Below, piece by piece: positions 35,404-45,760 of a DNA stretch of 64,000 nt (position 1 is its first letter; each line of letters opens with the position of its first letter). The position numbers and the translations under genes are program-made. The DNA comes from Chryseobacterium oranimense (GTDB lineage: Bacteria; Bacteroidota; Bacteroidia; Flavobacteriales; Weeksellaceae): assembly GCF_900129755.1 (NCBI RefSeq), contig NZ_FQWT01000003.1, positions 248,001 to 312,000 of the forward strand, read 5' to 3'. A model generated the notes under the pieces. The model saw only the letters and a program-made list of their open reading frames with translations. It searched no databases and was not told the DNA's origin.

Positions 35404-37956
35404 ATGGATAAAAAGACACAGACAAAACCAGCTGAATCGCCTGACAAAGGCAGAATCTTATCTAAGCCACGTATATTTTTCGGGCTTACCTTCATCCTTT
35501 TTTCTGTCGTTCTGGCATTTTCTTTCATCTCTTACCTGATGAACTGGAAGGCAGACCAGAGCCAGGCAGGAACAATGACAGATAAAACAATAAAATCTTC
35601 AAATATATTCGGAAAGGTAGGCGACTGGCTGGGAAATATTTTTATTTTCGAAAGCATAGGGATTGCCTCATTTATTATTGCGTTCCTGTTTTTAGTTGTG
35701 GGAACCCTTATCCTGAAGAAAAAAACATTCAAACCTTGGAAAACCATCGGGCATTCTTTGTTTTTCATCTGCTGGCTGCCTATTTTCATGGGAGCGGTAA
35801 CGAAAGGCCAGGGTGTTTTGGGAGGGGTATATGGATACCAGATCATGGATTACCTGAATGCCATCATTGGCCCTGTAGGTCTTTGGGTGGTATTGGTAGC
35901 AAGCATACTTTTATACTTTATCCTGGAATTTAACCTCAGACCAAGTTCTATTAAATCCAAACTTGATAAGATCAATGACAATACTATCGGCAGAGTGAAA
36001 TCCATGATGCCGAGTTCTGAAGAAAACTTTGATGCTGATACAGAACTTGAAGAGGCTGCCGAAGAAGCAGGCCTTAATGTTACCGTTACAGATCTTTCAG
36101 AAAAACCGAAGACTAAAGAACCGGAACCGGTAAATGTCCCTAAAGGGTTTCCAGAGGTTCAGCCTACATCAGACATAGAAACTATTGTTACCCCTAACCA
36201 TACTTCTTTTGAAGAGGATGAAAAACCAATCAGCTTAAACCTGAATACAAAACCTGTGGTACCCACTTCAACTCCGGAGCAGGCATTTGATATAAAACCT
36301 ATCAGCCCGGCAACTTCCCCAGTTCCTCCGGTAACCCCCTCTTCTACTGCTCAGGATAATATTAAATTCAATGTAGAAGTGGCTCCGGTGATAGATGTAC
36401 TGGATGATTCTGACAGGAAATCCCAGGAACTTGTAGAAAAGCATGGTTTATACGATCATAAGCTTGATCTGGCCGGTTTCCAGATGCCAACCGTAGAATT
36501 GCTTAAAGACTATGGCAGCGAAGAAATTTCCATTAACAAGGAAGAATTAGAAGAAAATAAAAATAAGATTGTAGGACTTTTAAAAAACTTCAACGTTGGA
36601 ATCTCCGAGATCAAAGCTACGATCGGGCCTACCGTTACCTTATATGAAATTGTTCCGGAAGCAGGGATCAGAGTATCTGCCATTAAAAAGCTGCAGGACG
36701 ATATTGCTTTGAACCTTTCAGCCCTTGGGATCAGGATCATTGCACCAATGCCAGGAAAAGGAACTATCGGGATTGAAGTTCCGAGAAAAAATCCTACAAT
36801 GGTTTCCATGCGTTCGGTGATCGCTTCACACAAGTTCCAGAATACGGACATGGATCTTCCTGTTGTATTCGGAAAAACGATTTCTAATGAAGTATTCATG
36901 GCCGACCTTGCTAAAATGCCTCACTTACTGATGGCAGGTGCCACCGGTCAGGGTAAATCCGTAGGAATTAATGCAATTCTGACATCTCTTCTTTATAAAA
37001 AACACCCGAGCGAACTGAAATTCGTGATGGTAGACCCTAAAAAAGTAGAGCTTTCATTATATTCAAAAATTGAAAGACATTATCTGGCTAAACTTCCGGA
37101 TGCTGATGAAGCCATCATTACAGACACCAATAAAGTAATCAATACCCTGAACTCTCTTTGTGTAGAGATGGACACCAGATATGACCTGCTTAAAAATGCA
37201 TTCTGTAAAAATTTAAAGGAATACAACAAGAAGTTTTCAGAAAGAAAACTGAATCCTGAGAACGGGCACCGTTTTCTTCCTTATATCGTATTGGTGGTAG
37301 ACGAATTTGCCGACCTTATCATGACAGCAGGAAAAGAAGTGGAACTTCCGATTGCCAGACTTGCACAGCTTGCAAGAGCTGTGGGAATTCACCTGATCGT
37401 TGCCACACAGAGACCTTCAGTAAATGTAATTACAGGTATGATCAAGGCCAACTTCCCTGCAAGAGCTGCATTCCGGGTAATTTCGAGTGTGGATTCCAGA
37501 ACGATTCTTGATTCTCCTGGGGCAGACCAGCTGATCGGAAAAGGAGATATGCTTTATTTTAACGGAAACGAGATCTTAAGACTGCAGTGTGCTTTCGTGG
37601 ATACACCGGAAGTGGAAAGACTGGCTGAATATATTGGTGAGCAGAAAGGATACTCTTCTGCATTCCTGCTTCCTGAATTTGTTTCTGAAGATTCTGCAAG
37701 CACTGTAGGCGCTTTCGATCCGAATGAAAAAGATGCCTTATTTGAGGAAGCCGCAAGAATCATAGTTTCTACCCAGCAGGGATCTACTTCTATGCTGCAG
37801 AGACAGCTTAAACTGGGTTACAACAGAGCAGGAAGAATTATGGACCAGCTTGAAGCCACCGGTATTGTGGGAGGGTTCAATGGAGCAAAGGCGAGAGAGG
37901 TCATTATCAGTGATCTTCATTCTTTGGAACAGTTTTTGGAAGATTTGCGTAGTTAA
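35404..37956 (+). CDS. ftsK: DNA translocase FtsK/SpoIIIE
   Basis: An 850-residue septal DNA pump that moves chromosome termini and activates dimer resolution. Four to five N-terminal membrane helices (about 22-180) are followed by a Pro/Glu-rich linker (about 200-350). The motor domain has Walker A GATGQGKSVG near residue 515 and Walker B YIVLVVDEFADL near 630, and ATQRPSVNVITGMIKANFPA follows. The C-terminal gamma winged helix (GSTSMLQRQLKLGYNRAGRI) reads KOPS-like sites. The LolA-like gene follows 65 nt later, an order common in Bacteroidota. Confidence 0.96.
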   Translation: MDKKTQTKPAESPDKGRILSKPRIFFGLTFILFSVVLAFSFISYLMNWKADQSQAGTMTDKTIKSSNIFGKVGDWLGNIFIFESIGIASFIIAFLFLVVGTLILKKKTFKPWKTIGHSLFFICWLPIFMGAVTKGQGVLGGVYGYQIMDYLNAIIGPVGLWVVLVASILLYFILEFNLRPSSIKSKLDKINDNTIGRVKSMMPSSEENFDADTELEEAAEEAGLNVTVTDLSEKPKTKEPEPVNVPKGFPEVQPTSDIETIVTPNHTSFEEDEKPISLNLNTKPVVPTSTPEQAFDIKPISPATSPVPPVTPSSTAQDNIKFNVEVAPVIDVLDDSDRKSQELVEKHGLYDHKLDLAGFQMPTVELLKDYGSEEISINKEELEENKNKIVGLLKNFNVGISEIKATIGPTVTLYEIVPEAGIRVSAIKKLQDDIALNLSALGIRIIAPMPGKGTIGIEVPRKNPTMVSMRSVIASHKFQNTDMDLPVVFGKTISNEVFMADLAKMPHLLMAGATGQGKSVGINAILTSLLYKKHPSELKFVMVDPKKVELSLYSKIERHYLAKLPDADEAIITDTNKVINTLNSLCVEMDTRYDLLKNAFCKNLKEYNKKFSERKLNPENGHRFLPYIVLVVDEFADLIMTAGKEVELPIARLAQLARAVGIHLIVATQRPSVNVITGMIKANFPARAAFRVISSVDSRTILDSPGADQLIGKGDMLYFNGNEILRLQCAFVDTPEVERLAEYIGEQKGYSSAFLLPEFVSEDSASTVGAFDPNEKDALFEEAARIIVSTQQGSTSMLQRQLKLGYNRAGRIMDQLEATGIVGGFNGAKAREVIISDLHSLEQFLEDLRS

Positions 37957-38021
37957 AGGAAAAGTGCTTTATAAAATAAACCTTGAAGCACTGGAATGTT
38001 TAAAGTTTATTAAATAAGAAA

Positions 38022-38669
38022 ATGAAAAATAGTATTTCAAAAATCATAGTCGGAAGTTTCGTAATTGGTGCTGTAGGATTTGCAGATGCACAAAAAATTG
38101 ATGCAAAAGCTAAAAAGATCCTGGATGATATTACCGCCAACTACAATTCTAAAAAGAATTCGTACTTCAAATTTTCCTTCGGAACCGGAGTAAACGGCCA
38201 GGTGAACAAAACAGAGCCGGGAATTTATTACTCTGCCGGAGATAAATACAAATTAAAGATCATGGACACGGAACAGATCTTTGACGGAAATAAAATCTAC
38301 AATATCAATGCTGATGATATGGAAGTAACCATTGCAAAACCTAACGGAAGCAGCAGCATGTTCTCCCCTATCAACTATCTTAGCACGTACAGAAACGATT
38401 ATAATGTTACCTACAACGGTAAAAAGAATGTAAACGGTGTAAATGCAGATTTCATTAAATTGACCCCTATAAAATCCAATGGAATCCAGTACGTATATCT
38501 TTTCGTAGATTCTGCCAAAAAACAGATGGTAAAACTTGAACAGCACGGAAGCAATAAAGATGTTGCGGTTATTGCCATTAAGGAATATAAGGAAAACCAA
38601 ACCCTGGATCCTAATATGTTTGTTTTTGATAAGAATAAATTCAAGAATTACATCATCACCGAATTGTAA
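38022..38669 (+). CDS. LolA-like outer-membrane lipoprotein carrier
   Basis: A 215-residue periplasmic protein with a signal peptide cleaved near GFADAQ. The mature part begins KIDAKAKKILDDITANY and forms the curved beta-sheet pattern of LolA/LolB-type lipoprotein carriers: SYFKFSF, GDKYKLKIMDTEQIFDGNKI and MFSPINYL. It should shuttle lipoproteins to the outer membrane. Its place directly after ftsK matches the conserved ftsK-lolA neighbourhood. Confidence 0.88.
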   Translation: MKNSISKIIVGSFVIGAVGFADAQKIDAKAKKILDDITANYNSKKNSYFKFSFGTGVNGQVNKTEPGIYYSAGDKYKLKIMDTEQIFDGNKIYNINADDMEVTIAKPNGSSSMFSPINYLSTYRNDYNVTYNGKKNVNGVNADFIKLTPIKSNGIQYVYLFVDSAKKQMVKLEQHGSNKDVAVIAIKEYKENQTLDPNMFVFDKNKFKNYIITEL

Positions 38670-38735
38670 TAAGCAAAAGGGCAAATTTGCAAATAAGTCT
38701 TTTTGCCGTTTTACCAAAAAATAAAAAAATTACAC

Positions 38736-38765
38736 AAGCCACAAGTAAACTTTGTGGCTTTTTGA
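38736..38765 (+). terminator. terminator after the LolA-like gene
   Basis: AAGCCACAA (38736-38744) pairs with TTGTGGCTT (38752-38760), followed by TTTTT. It sits only 18 nt before the next ATG, so it also shapes the upstream region of the permease gene. Confidence 0.8.
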
Positions 38766-38778
38766 TTAATTTTGGCGC

Positions 38779-40233
38779 ATGTTAAAAATACTAGACCGAT
38801 ATATTATAAAAACCTTCTTTGGACCGTTTTTCTTTATATTCAGCGTTTTGTTTTTCATTTTTATTGTAAACATTATCTGGGTTCAGCTGGGGCAGTTCAT
38901 GGGAAAAGGGTTAAGCTACTGGCAGATCCTTAAACTTCTCTTTTATCTCGGAGTGAGTGTTATCAGTCTCGTACTCCCGCTCACTATCCTTTTGGCGAGC
39001 ATTATGTCCTTCGGTGAATTTGGGGAACGGTATGAACTTGCTGCAATGAAAGCGGCAGGAATTTCCCTCACCAGGGTAATGGCTCCTTTGATGGGTGTGG
39101 CAACAGTACTGGCAGTCCTTCTTTTTCTTTTCTCCAATAATATCATTCCCGATTTTCAGAAAAAGGCAAAGAATATGCTTTTCAATATTGCACAGACCAA
39201 GCCTGCCCTGAATTTCACACCCGGTCAGTTCATAGATCAGCTTCCGGGATATATGGTGAAATTTGATAAAATTTATGGTGAAAACGGAGAGAATATTGAG
39301 GGGGTTTTTGTCCACAGAAAAGCAAGCACCTATGAAAACCAGCAGTCTATTGTAGCCGAAAAAGGGAAATTCGTACCTGCAGCCAATAAAAACTTTCTGA
39401 AACTGGAACTTTATAACGGTTACATATTTGAAGACAATTTTGCAGGAAAAGGTGAAAATGTAAGACTTAAGCAGCCTGATCAGGCCATTAAATTTGATAC
39501 TTTAGTTTCGCACTTTGACATCAGTGAAGTGATTAATAAGGCTATTGAAAAAGAACAGATCACAGACGACTACCGTTTTCAGACTTATGGACAGCTTAAT
39601 GAGACGGTTGCCAAAAATAAAAAAGAAAATGCCGCCTATTTTGAAAATATCAGTTCTGATGTACTGAGCCAGACCAATTCTGTGATCACCTATATGGACA
39701 AAACGAAATCCAAAGTGATGGCTAAACAGCAGGTCAAGCTTGATACTGTAAAAGAAGATAAAAAGCTTGAAATGATCTATAATGCCTACAACAGATTGGA
39801 CAATCTGAAAACTACGGCTTCAGGAAAGAAAAACGAATTCGGCTCCAATATAAAATACTTCAGTAAGGTTGTTATTTACCAGCAGAGAATCATTTCCTAC
39901 TCTGTAACGTGTATTATCTTTTTCCTGATCGGGGCCAGTCTTGGTTCTATCATCCGAAAAGGAGGAATGGGACTTCCCGTAATTATTGCGATCATTATTT
40001 TCATTATTTTCTATGTGATGAATCTGGGTATTGAGAATATTTCATGGGGAGGAGGAATGAGTCCTTATCTGGCAGCATGGCTCCCAAATCTTATCCTCTT
40101 GCCTTTCGGAGTGTGGATGACTTATAAAGCACTTACCGATTCACAGCTGTTTGATGCTGAAAAATACAAAGCACTGTTCAAACCTATTACCAAAAGATTC
40201 TCTAAAAATAAAGAACATAAGAGATATCAATAA
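38779..40233 (+). CDS. LptF/LptG family permease (YjgP/YjgQ)
   Basis: A 484-residue inner-membrane protein of the LptB2FG lipopolysaccharide exporter type. The start MLKILDRYIIKTFFGPFFFI is the typical first helix. LPLTILLASIMSFGEFGERYELAAMKAAGISLTR region contains the conserved coupling helix with GE-x-EL-x-A-x-KAAG. A long periplasmic beta-jellyroll-like domain and three C-terminal helices follow. Bacteroidota often encode LptF and LptG at separate loci and I cannot tell which this is. Only one permease is in the window. Confidence 0.9.
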   Translation: MLKILDRYIIKTFFGPFFFIFSVLFFIFIVNIIWVQLGQFMGKGLSYWQILKLLFYLGVSVISLVLPLTILLASIMSFGEFGERYELAAMKAAGISLTRVMAPLMGVATVLAVLLFLFSNNIIPDFQKKAKNMLFNIAQTKPALNFTPGQFIDQLPGYMVKFDKIYGENGENIEGVFVHRKASTYENQQSIVAEKGKFVPAANKNFLKLELYNGYIFEDNFAGKGENVRLKQPDQAIKFDTLVSHFDISEVINKAIEKEQITDDYRFQTYGQLNETVAKNKKENAAYFENISSDVLSQTNSVITYMDKTKSKVMAKQQVKLDTVKEDKKLEMIYNAYNRLDNLKTTASGKKNEFGSNIKYFSKVVIYQQRIISYSVTCIIFFLIGASLGSIIRKGGMGLPVIIAIIIFIIFYVMNLGIENISWGGGMSPYLAAWLPNLILLPFGVWMTYKALTDSQLFDAEKYKALFKPITKRFSKNKEHKRYQ

Positions 40234-40238
40234 AGGTT

Positions 40239-40258
40239 AAGATTGAAAATTCAATCTT
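40239..40258 (+). terminator. first hairpin after the permease gene
   Basis: AAGATTGA (40239-40246) and TCAATCTT (40251-40258) form an 8-bp stem with an AAAT loop. No T-run follows, so this is probably a stabilising hairpin rather than a terminator on its own. Confidence 0.45.
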
Positions 40259-40272
40259 TAAAAAAATATACA

Positions 40273-40296
40273 GGCCCGGAAATTCCGGGTCTTTTT
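40273..40296 (+). terminator. intrinsic terminator after the permease gene
   Basis: GGCCCGGAA (40273-40281) pairs with TTCCGGGTC (40283-40291), effectively CCCGG/CCGGG with a small loop, followed by TTTTT. Confidence 0.85.
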
Positions 40297-40378
40297 ATTT
40301 ATGCTATGGTACATTATTCATTTTATAGTAAGAGATAAAAAGCTATATTTACAAAAAATGTTAAAAACTATAATAATT

Positions 40379-41170
40379 ATGAAGAAAGCATTACTATTGG
40401 GAATGTTTACACTGGTTTCTTTCAACGCCTATGCACAGGAAGACAATACAGATTACGAATTGAGAACGGATGAAAAATACGGCTACATCGTTGACAAAGG
40501 AGGGAAAAAGACAGAAGGAATCGTAAGACTGAACGGAGATGCCATGAACCCATGGAATAACCAGAAAAAGGTAAAGTTTATTGCCGTTTCCGATATAGAT
40601 AAGTCTAAGAAGAAACAGAAATTCAAAACCCTTGATTCAGATGATATCAAAGAATATGTCGCTTTTGATGAAAACAACAATGAAAGGCATTTTGAAATGA
40701 TCAAATATACCAACACCAAAGAAGGCTTCAACACGGCGACCGGTGGTTTAAGTGGTAACATCAAAGCTTTCAACAACCTTACGAAAAGTACACAGTTTGC
40801 AGAAGTGGTAAAGGACGGCAAAATCAAAGTATACAAATTATATGGCTACCCTACTACATTCTCTGCCGGAGGCCAGATTGCTTTAGCAGAAAAGGAAACT
40901 GAAAGAATGAGAAATTCACCCTCATACATTTATTCTAAAAAAGGAGGTAAAATAGAGGAACTGACTTTAGCCAAAGCTAAAATGATCATTGCAGACTGCA
41001 GCTATGCAAAAGGCAAATTAACAAGCGGTTCTTACGCTTCTCTTAAAAACGATGAAAAGAAAAGATCCGGACTCGGGAAACTGATTAAAAGCCAGATTGA
41101 CGATGTAATGTCCAATGTTCCGGAAATTGTTGAAGAAGTAATTACCGACTACAACGAGAATTGTAAATAA
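40379..41170 (+). CDS. secreted hypothetical protein, 263 aa
   Basis: I place the start at ATG 40379 because it is followed by a clean signal peptide (KKALLLGMFTLVSFNAYAQ, cleavage after AQ). The earlier in-frame Met adds 26 residues before it. The mature protein is basic and soluble, with a pattern of short beta-strands (YGYIVDKGGKKTEGIVRLNG) and a C-terminal helical tail. I recall similar unannotated periplasmic proteins in Chryseobacterium but no domain. A weak terminator follows. Confidence 0.75.
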   Translation: MKKALLLGMFTLVSFNAYAQEDNTDYELRTDEKYGYIVDKGGKKTEGIVRLNGDAMNPWNNQKKVKFIAVSDIDKSKKKQKFKTLDSDDIKEYVAFDENNNERHFEMIKYTNTKEGFNTATGGLSGNIKAFNNLTKSTQFAEVVKDGKIKVYKLYGYPTTFSAGGQIALAEKETERMRNSPSYIYSKKGGKIEELTLAKAKMIIADCSYAKGKLTSGSYASLKNDEKKRSGLGKLIKSQIDDVMSNVPEIVEEVITDYNENCK

Positions 41171-41185
41171 AAAATAAACAGAGAG

Positions 41186-41210
41186 ACTTTCCCAAGGGAG
41201 AGTTTTTTTT
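41186..41210 (+). terminator. terminator after the 263-aa protein gene
   Basis: ACTTTCCC (41186-41193) pairs with GGGAGAGT (41196-41203), with one G-U pair, followed by a run of eight T. Confidence 0.7.
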
Positions 41211-41242
41211 GTATTTTTATAAATCACCAAATCCATTACGGT

Positions 41243-41884
41243 ATGAAAATCCTATGCATTGCAGCCGGCCTGCTCATTATCTTTTCGTGTAAGAATGACA
41301 AAGATAGAACAGCCCGCAAAGAACAGATTTCCAAAGACAGTATTATCATAAAAAATGATCCGGTCACTACTGCCGCAACAGATCCTGTAGAGGAAATAAA
41401 AAAAGAATACGGAATGCTCCAGACCGGGCTGGAATCAAAAAAGTTCAGTTCCAGAGGCTTCACTTACGATTGTAATGAAGAGCCTTCCGGAGAAGTGAAG
41501 TTTTATTCGGATAAGGATGAGATTAGGGTTATAGAACATTTTTATTCAGAGCACAGCCATTTCTCTGCCTCTGAAAAATATTTTATTAAAAACGGAAAGC
41601 CTTTCTTTATCTTCAGGCAGGAAACAGTTTGGAATTTTGATGGCGGAACCCCGGAAAAGCCAATCACCAAAGATGACATTACAGAAACACGTATCTATCT
41701 TCAAAATGATAAAATACTGAAATGTCTTGAGAAAAAATACAGCATAAGATCAGATAATAAAGACCAAACTTCTCCCGACACCATTCCCGGTAAGGAAACG
41801 CAATGCAATACTGATGAAGTGATGAAAACTTATCAGTCTTTGCTAAAAAACAAAGATAAAAAGGGAGAAATAAAATGTCTGTAA
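41243..41884 (+). CDS. hypothetical lipoprotein, 213 aa
   Basis: A signal peptide with lipobox IFSC (Cys about residue 17) is followed by charged KNDKDRTARKEQ, predicting a lipoprotein. The mature domain has alternating strand-like segments (GEVKFYSDKDEIRVIEHFY, KNGKPFFIFRQ) and two further Cys pairs that could form disulfides. Function unknown. It stands as a single gene between two terminators. Confidence 0.75.
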   Translation: MKILCIAAGLLIIFSCKNDKDRTARKEQISKDSIIIKNDPVTTAATDPVEEIKKEYGMLQTGLESKKFSSRGFTYDCNEEPSGEVKFYSDKDEIRVIEHFYSEHSHFSASEKYFIKNGKPFFIFRQETVWNFDGGTPEKPITKDDITETRIYLQNDKILKCLEKKYSIRSDNKDQTSPDTIPGKETQCNTDEVMKTYQSLLKNKDKKGEIKCL

Positions 41885-41889
41885 AAGCA

Positions 41890-41918
41890 AAAGAGGCATC
41901 CTAAGAAGCCTCTTTTTT
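41890..41918 (+). terminator. terminator between the lipoprotein gene and frr
   Basis: AAAGAGGC (41890-41897) pairs with GCCTCTTT (41908-41915) with a 10-nt loop and trailing T-run. It may also serve the convergent frr transcript. Confidence 0.8.
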
Positions 41919-41935
41919 TATTTTTAATCTGAAAA

Positions 41936-42490
41936 TTATACTTTCATAATTTCAGCCTCTTTCGTCTTAAGATGATCCTCACAAAGTTTCACATATTTAT
42001 CTGTAAGTGCCTGGATTTCTTCTTCCACTCCTTTTACAACATCTTCAGAAATACCATCCAGTTTTTTAAGCTCTTTCAAACCGTCCTGTCTTGCATTTCT
42101 TATTGTTACTTTTGTGCCCTCAGTTTCTACTTTAGCCTGTTTTGCCAGTTCCCTTCTTCTTTCCTCTGTTAAAGGTGGAACGTTAAGAATGATATTTTCC
42201 CCGTTATTAGAAGGTGCAAAGCCCAGATTTGAATTAATGATCGCTTTTTCAATAGCACCAATAGCTGTTCTGTCCCAAGGCTGAATAGAAATAGTCATTG
42301 CATCCGGTACAGAAACGTTCGCAACCTGGTTGATAGGCGTTGGAGCCCCGTAATATTCTACCATTACATCCTGAACCATAGACGTAGAAGCACGTCCTGC
42401 TCTAATTCTTTGAAATGCATGATCCAAGTGCTTTACAGCTGCGTCCATGTCGTGCTTTACAGATTCTAATATAAGATCTAATTCTTCCAT
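41936..42490 (-). CDS. frr: ribosome recycling factor
   Basis: RRF splits post-termination ribosomes together with EF-G. I choose ATG 42490, giving 184 residues, the family length. The longer frame adds ten unlikely residues. HDMDAAVKHLDHAFQRIRAGRAS, MTISIQPWD, IGAIEKAI and ERRRELAKQAK are conserved RRF segments. It lies downstream of pyrH on the same strand, the usual pyrH-frr order. Confidence 0.96.
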   Translation of the reverse strand: MEELDLILESVKHDMDAAVKHLDHAFQRIRAGRASTSMVQDVMVEYYGAPTPINQVANVSVPDAMTISIQPWDRTAIGAIEKAIINSNLGFAPSNNGENIILNVPPLTEERRRELAKQAKVETEGTKVTIRNARQDGLKELKKLDGISEDVVKGVEEEIQALTDKYVKLCEDHLKTKEAEIMKV

Positions 42491-42608
42491 TATATAGTTA
42501 AAATTTGATAAATTACACATTAATTATAAGTGATGATGATGAATAATCAGTAATAAGCAATTGGCAATCTTTCAGTTCTTTAATTACCTCTAACTTATTA
42601 TCTGTTGC

Positions 42609-43325
<717 letters not shown>

Positions 43326-43369
43326 TTAATAAATTTTCCCGGACTGATTTTCTCCGGAATTTGATTTTG

Positions 43370-43377
43370 CAAATATA
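43370..43377 (-). promoter_or_regulatory. -7 box of pyrH
   Basis: On the minus strand TATATTTG matches TAnnTTTG, 53 nt upstream of the pyrH ATG. Confidence 0.55.
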
Positions 43378-43456
43378 ATCATTAAAAATATTGAATAAAG
43401 AAAAATATTTACGCAGAAATAATGTCAGAAATATTTTGATAAGTACGAAAAAGGAT

Positions 43457-43464
43457 TATTTTTG
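43457..43464 (+). promoter_or_regulatory. -7 box of porQ
   Basis: TATTTTTG matches TAnnTTTG, 18 nt before the TTG start of porQ. Confidence 0.55.
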
Positions 43465-43482
43465 CATTAATTATAAATTGAA

Positions 43483-44475
43483 TTGAAGAAAATTGTCATT
43501 TTTTCATTATTTCTGTCAGGAATTGTTTCTTATGCGCAAACAGGAACAAATGTTTATCCTTTCTTAAACATCCCTGTATCTGCCAGACAGGCTGCCTTAG
43601 GTGGCGATGCAATTTCCGTCAGAGACTATGATGTTTCCTTTGCTATTGCAAACCCGGCCCTTTTAAATAGAGATTCAGACAAACAGCTTTCCGTGAATGC
43701 CGCAGCTTACCTTGCCGATTCCAAATACGGAACTGTGGCTTATGCCAGAGATTTTGACAACGGACATATGGCAACCATCAATGCCAGGTATATGAGCTAC
43801 GGAAGCATTCCCAGAACCGACGAAAGCGGTTACGAAAACGGTGAATTCAAAGCTTCGGATGTAGCTATTGGTGCGGGCTATGCCTACCAGTTTGAAGAAG
43901 ACTGGACGATTGGTGGAGGCATCAATTTCATCACTTCAAAAATTGACAACTTTACTTCTTCTGCGATCTCCGGAACAGCAGGAGTTACCTATCATAATAA
44001 AAAAAACAAAGAAGTGCTCTCCTTGGTGGCGAGGAATTTCGGTTTTCAGCTGAAATCCTTCAACGGAACCAGAGAAAACCTTCCATTCAGGGTAGACCTG
44101 GGTTATACCAGAATCCTGAAAGCTATTCCACTTGCTGTTACCATTACAGCTCACGACCTTCAGCAGTTTGACATTTCTTCAGAATATAATGTAAACGGAC
44201 AGGAAGTAGGATTCGGAAGAAAGTTAGCAGACCACTTTTCCATCGGAGCAGAGCTTTTCCCTGAAAAAAGCTTCAATATCAGGCTGGGTTATAACGCTAA
44301 AAGAGGGAATGAACTTGCAGTAGCAGATCAGAGAAACTTTTCCGGGCTTTCCGGAGGATTTGGAATTAAGCTGAGAAGATTCCGTATAGATTATGCCCAT
44401 ATCCGTTACCATAACTCATCCAATGTGAACCAGATAGGGGTTTCCATGGACCTTAGCAGCCACGCAGGAGAATAA
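43483..44475 (+). CDS. porQ: type IX secretion system protein PorQ
   Basis: A 330-residue outer-membrane beta-barrel protein that starts at TTG. The signal peptide ends near SYAQ. NVYPFLNIPVSARQAALGGD near the mature N-terminus is characteristic of PorQ/PorV-like FadL-type barrels. In T9SS, PorQ takes part in anchoring or maturation of exported cargo at the cell surface. The presence of three T9SS-sorted peptidases in the same window fits. cmk follows in the same direction after 85 nt. Confidence 0.9.
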   Translation: MKKIVIFSLFLSGIVSYAQTGTNVYPFLNIPVSARQAALGGDAISVRDYDVSFAIANPALLNRDSDKQLSVNAAAYLADSKYGTVAYARDFDNGHMATINARYMSYGSIPRTDESGYENGEFKASDVAIGAGYAYQFEEDWTIGGGINFITSKIDNFTSSAISGTAGVTYHNKKNKEVLSLVARNFGFQLKSFNGTRENLPFRVDLGYTRILKAIPLAVTITAHDLQQFDISSEYNVNGQEVGFGRKLADHFSIGAELFPEKSFNIRLGYNAKRGNELAVADQRNFSGLSGGFGIKLRRFRIDYAHIRYHNSSNVNQIGVSMDLSSHAGE

Positions 44476-44560
44476 TTCCACCCCTAAAAGAATCTTCATA
44501 ATAATAAAGATTTTTTCTGCGTTGTCTTGATTTTTTAAAAAAATTCTTGAAATTTGCGGT

Positions 44561-45235
44561 ATGAAAAAACCTGTAATAGCTATCGATGGGTACTCGTCTA
44601 CCGGAAAAAGTTCAATCTCTAAGGTCATTGCCAGTAAATTGGGGATCATACACCTGGATACCGGGGCGCTTTACAGAGGAATTACATGGTTTGCCCTGCA
44701 GAACTGCCTGAATGAAGATGGTTCCATCAACCTTCAGGAGCTTTTCTCCTCTTTAGACCAGATCGAACTTGAATTCAGGAACCAGGACAGCGAACTGATT
44801 CTTTATCTCAATCATATTGATATTTCCAAACAAATCCGCACTACTGAGGTCTCCGACAATGTAAGTATTGTGGCAAAACAGAAAGAAATAAGAGATTTCC
44901 TTCTTCAGTCCCAGCGCTCACTGGCAGAAAAAGGCGGCATTATTATGGACGGACGTGACATAGGGACAGTAGTTCTGCCAAATGCGGACTATAAGTTTTT
45001 CCTGACAGCCAGCATTGACGAAAGAACCAACAGAAGATATTTCGAACTGGCAGGAATGGGAATCCATGCAGAAAGGGAACAGGTAAAACAAAACCTTATA
45101 GACCGCGACAAGATCGACAGCGAAAGGGAAATTGCCCCTTTGAAGCAGGCTGAAGATGCTATCGTTATTGACAATACTTCGCTCACAAAAGAGCAAACCA
45201 TAGACCTGATTTTATCTTATATCAAGAAGATTTAA
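44561..45235 (+). CDS. cmk: cytidylate kinase
   Basis: A 224-residue P-loop kinase for CMP and dCMP. IAIDGYSSTGKSSISKVIA holds Walker A, HLDTGALYRG the CMP-binding region, and IIMDGRDIGTVVLPNADYKF the DGRDIGTV signature. RTNRRYFEL lies in the lid. Length is normal. Confidence 0.97.
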   Translation: MKKPVIAIDGYSSTGKSSISKVIASKLGIIHLDTGALYRGITWFALQNCLNEDGSINLQELFSSLDQIELEFRNQDSELILYLNHIDISKQIRTTEVSDNVSIVAKQKEIRDFLLQSQRSLAEKGGIIMDGRDIGTVVLPNADYKFFLTASIDERTNRRYFELAGMGIHAEREQVKQNLIDRDKIDSEREIAPLKQAEDAIVIDNTSLTKEQTIDLILSYIKKI

Positions 45236-45330
45236 CAATTTTTAATAGGCATAATGCTCCCTTTGGTATACAAATTGTAGATTTTAACACAGTAAAAACT
45301 AATATTTATTAACTATTAAAAAAGCTTAAA

Positions 45331-45681
45331 ATGTCGAAAAACGGAAAAAATACAGCAGGTATATTGGCAGGACTTCTTGCAGGTGCTGCAGCAGGTGTAA
45401 TCTTAGGAATGCTTTATGCTCCTGAAGAAGGAAAAGAAACCAGAAAAAAAATCAAAGATAAAGCAGGAGACCTAAAAGACCAGGCTAAAAACAAGTATGG
45501 TGAAGTTTCTGAAAAAGTAAAAGACCAATACAGCAATATTTCTTCTACTTTCAAAGAAACAGCCAGCAGTGTAGCTCATACGGTAAAAGACGGATATGAC
45601 AAATACAAAGACCAGATAGTTTCCAAAACTGCAGACGTAGTAAAGGATGTAGAAACGGAACTGAATGATCTTAAAAAATAA
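45331..45681 (+). CDS. YtxH domain protein
   Basis: A 116-residue protein with one N-terminal glycine/alanine-rich membrane segment (AGILAGLLAGAAAGVILGML), then YAPEEGKETRKKIK, the hallmark of YtxH proteins. A long charged helix with KDQAKNKYGEV-like repeats follows. Family members are small membrane-tethered stress-associated proteins without a firm function. It heads a cluster with a holin-X-like protein and a coiled-coil protein. Confidence 0.88.
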   Translation: MSKNGKNTAGILAGLLAGAAAGVILGMLYAPEEGKETRKKIKDKAGDLKDQAKNKYGEVSEKVKDQYSNISSTFKETASSVAHTVKDGYDKYKDQIVSKTADVVKDVETELNDLKK

Positions 45682-45709
45682 ATAGTTTATTTTTTGAGTA
45701 AATTATGGG

Positions 45710-45741
45710 AAGGAACTTTTTGCGCGAAAGTTCCTTTTTTT
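45710..45741 (+). terminator. terminator after the ytxH gene
   Basis: AAGGAACTTT (45710-45719) pairs with AAAGTTCCTT (45727-45736), followed by T. The stem separates the ytxH-like gene from the two genes downstream. Confidence 0.85.
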
Positions 45742-45760
45742 GTAACTTTAAAAAAAAACA

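Noticed and set aside
38767..38774. TAATTTTG just before the LptF/G start, which would give a leaderless transcript
   Set aside because: It has no -33 partner at 18-21 nt and overlaps the region after a terminator. AT-rich sequence makes such boxes frequent by chance.
42521..42608. Possible second leader ORF with repeated TGATGATGATGA between frr and pyrH
   Set aside because: No start with a sensible frame, terminator or amino-acid operon follows. It is a short simple-sequence stretch.
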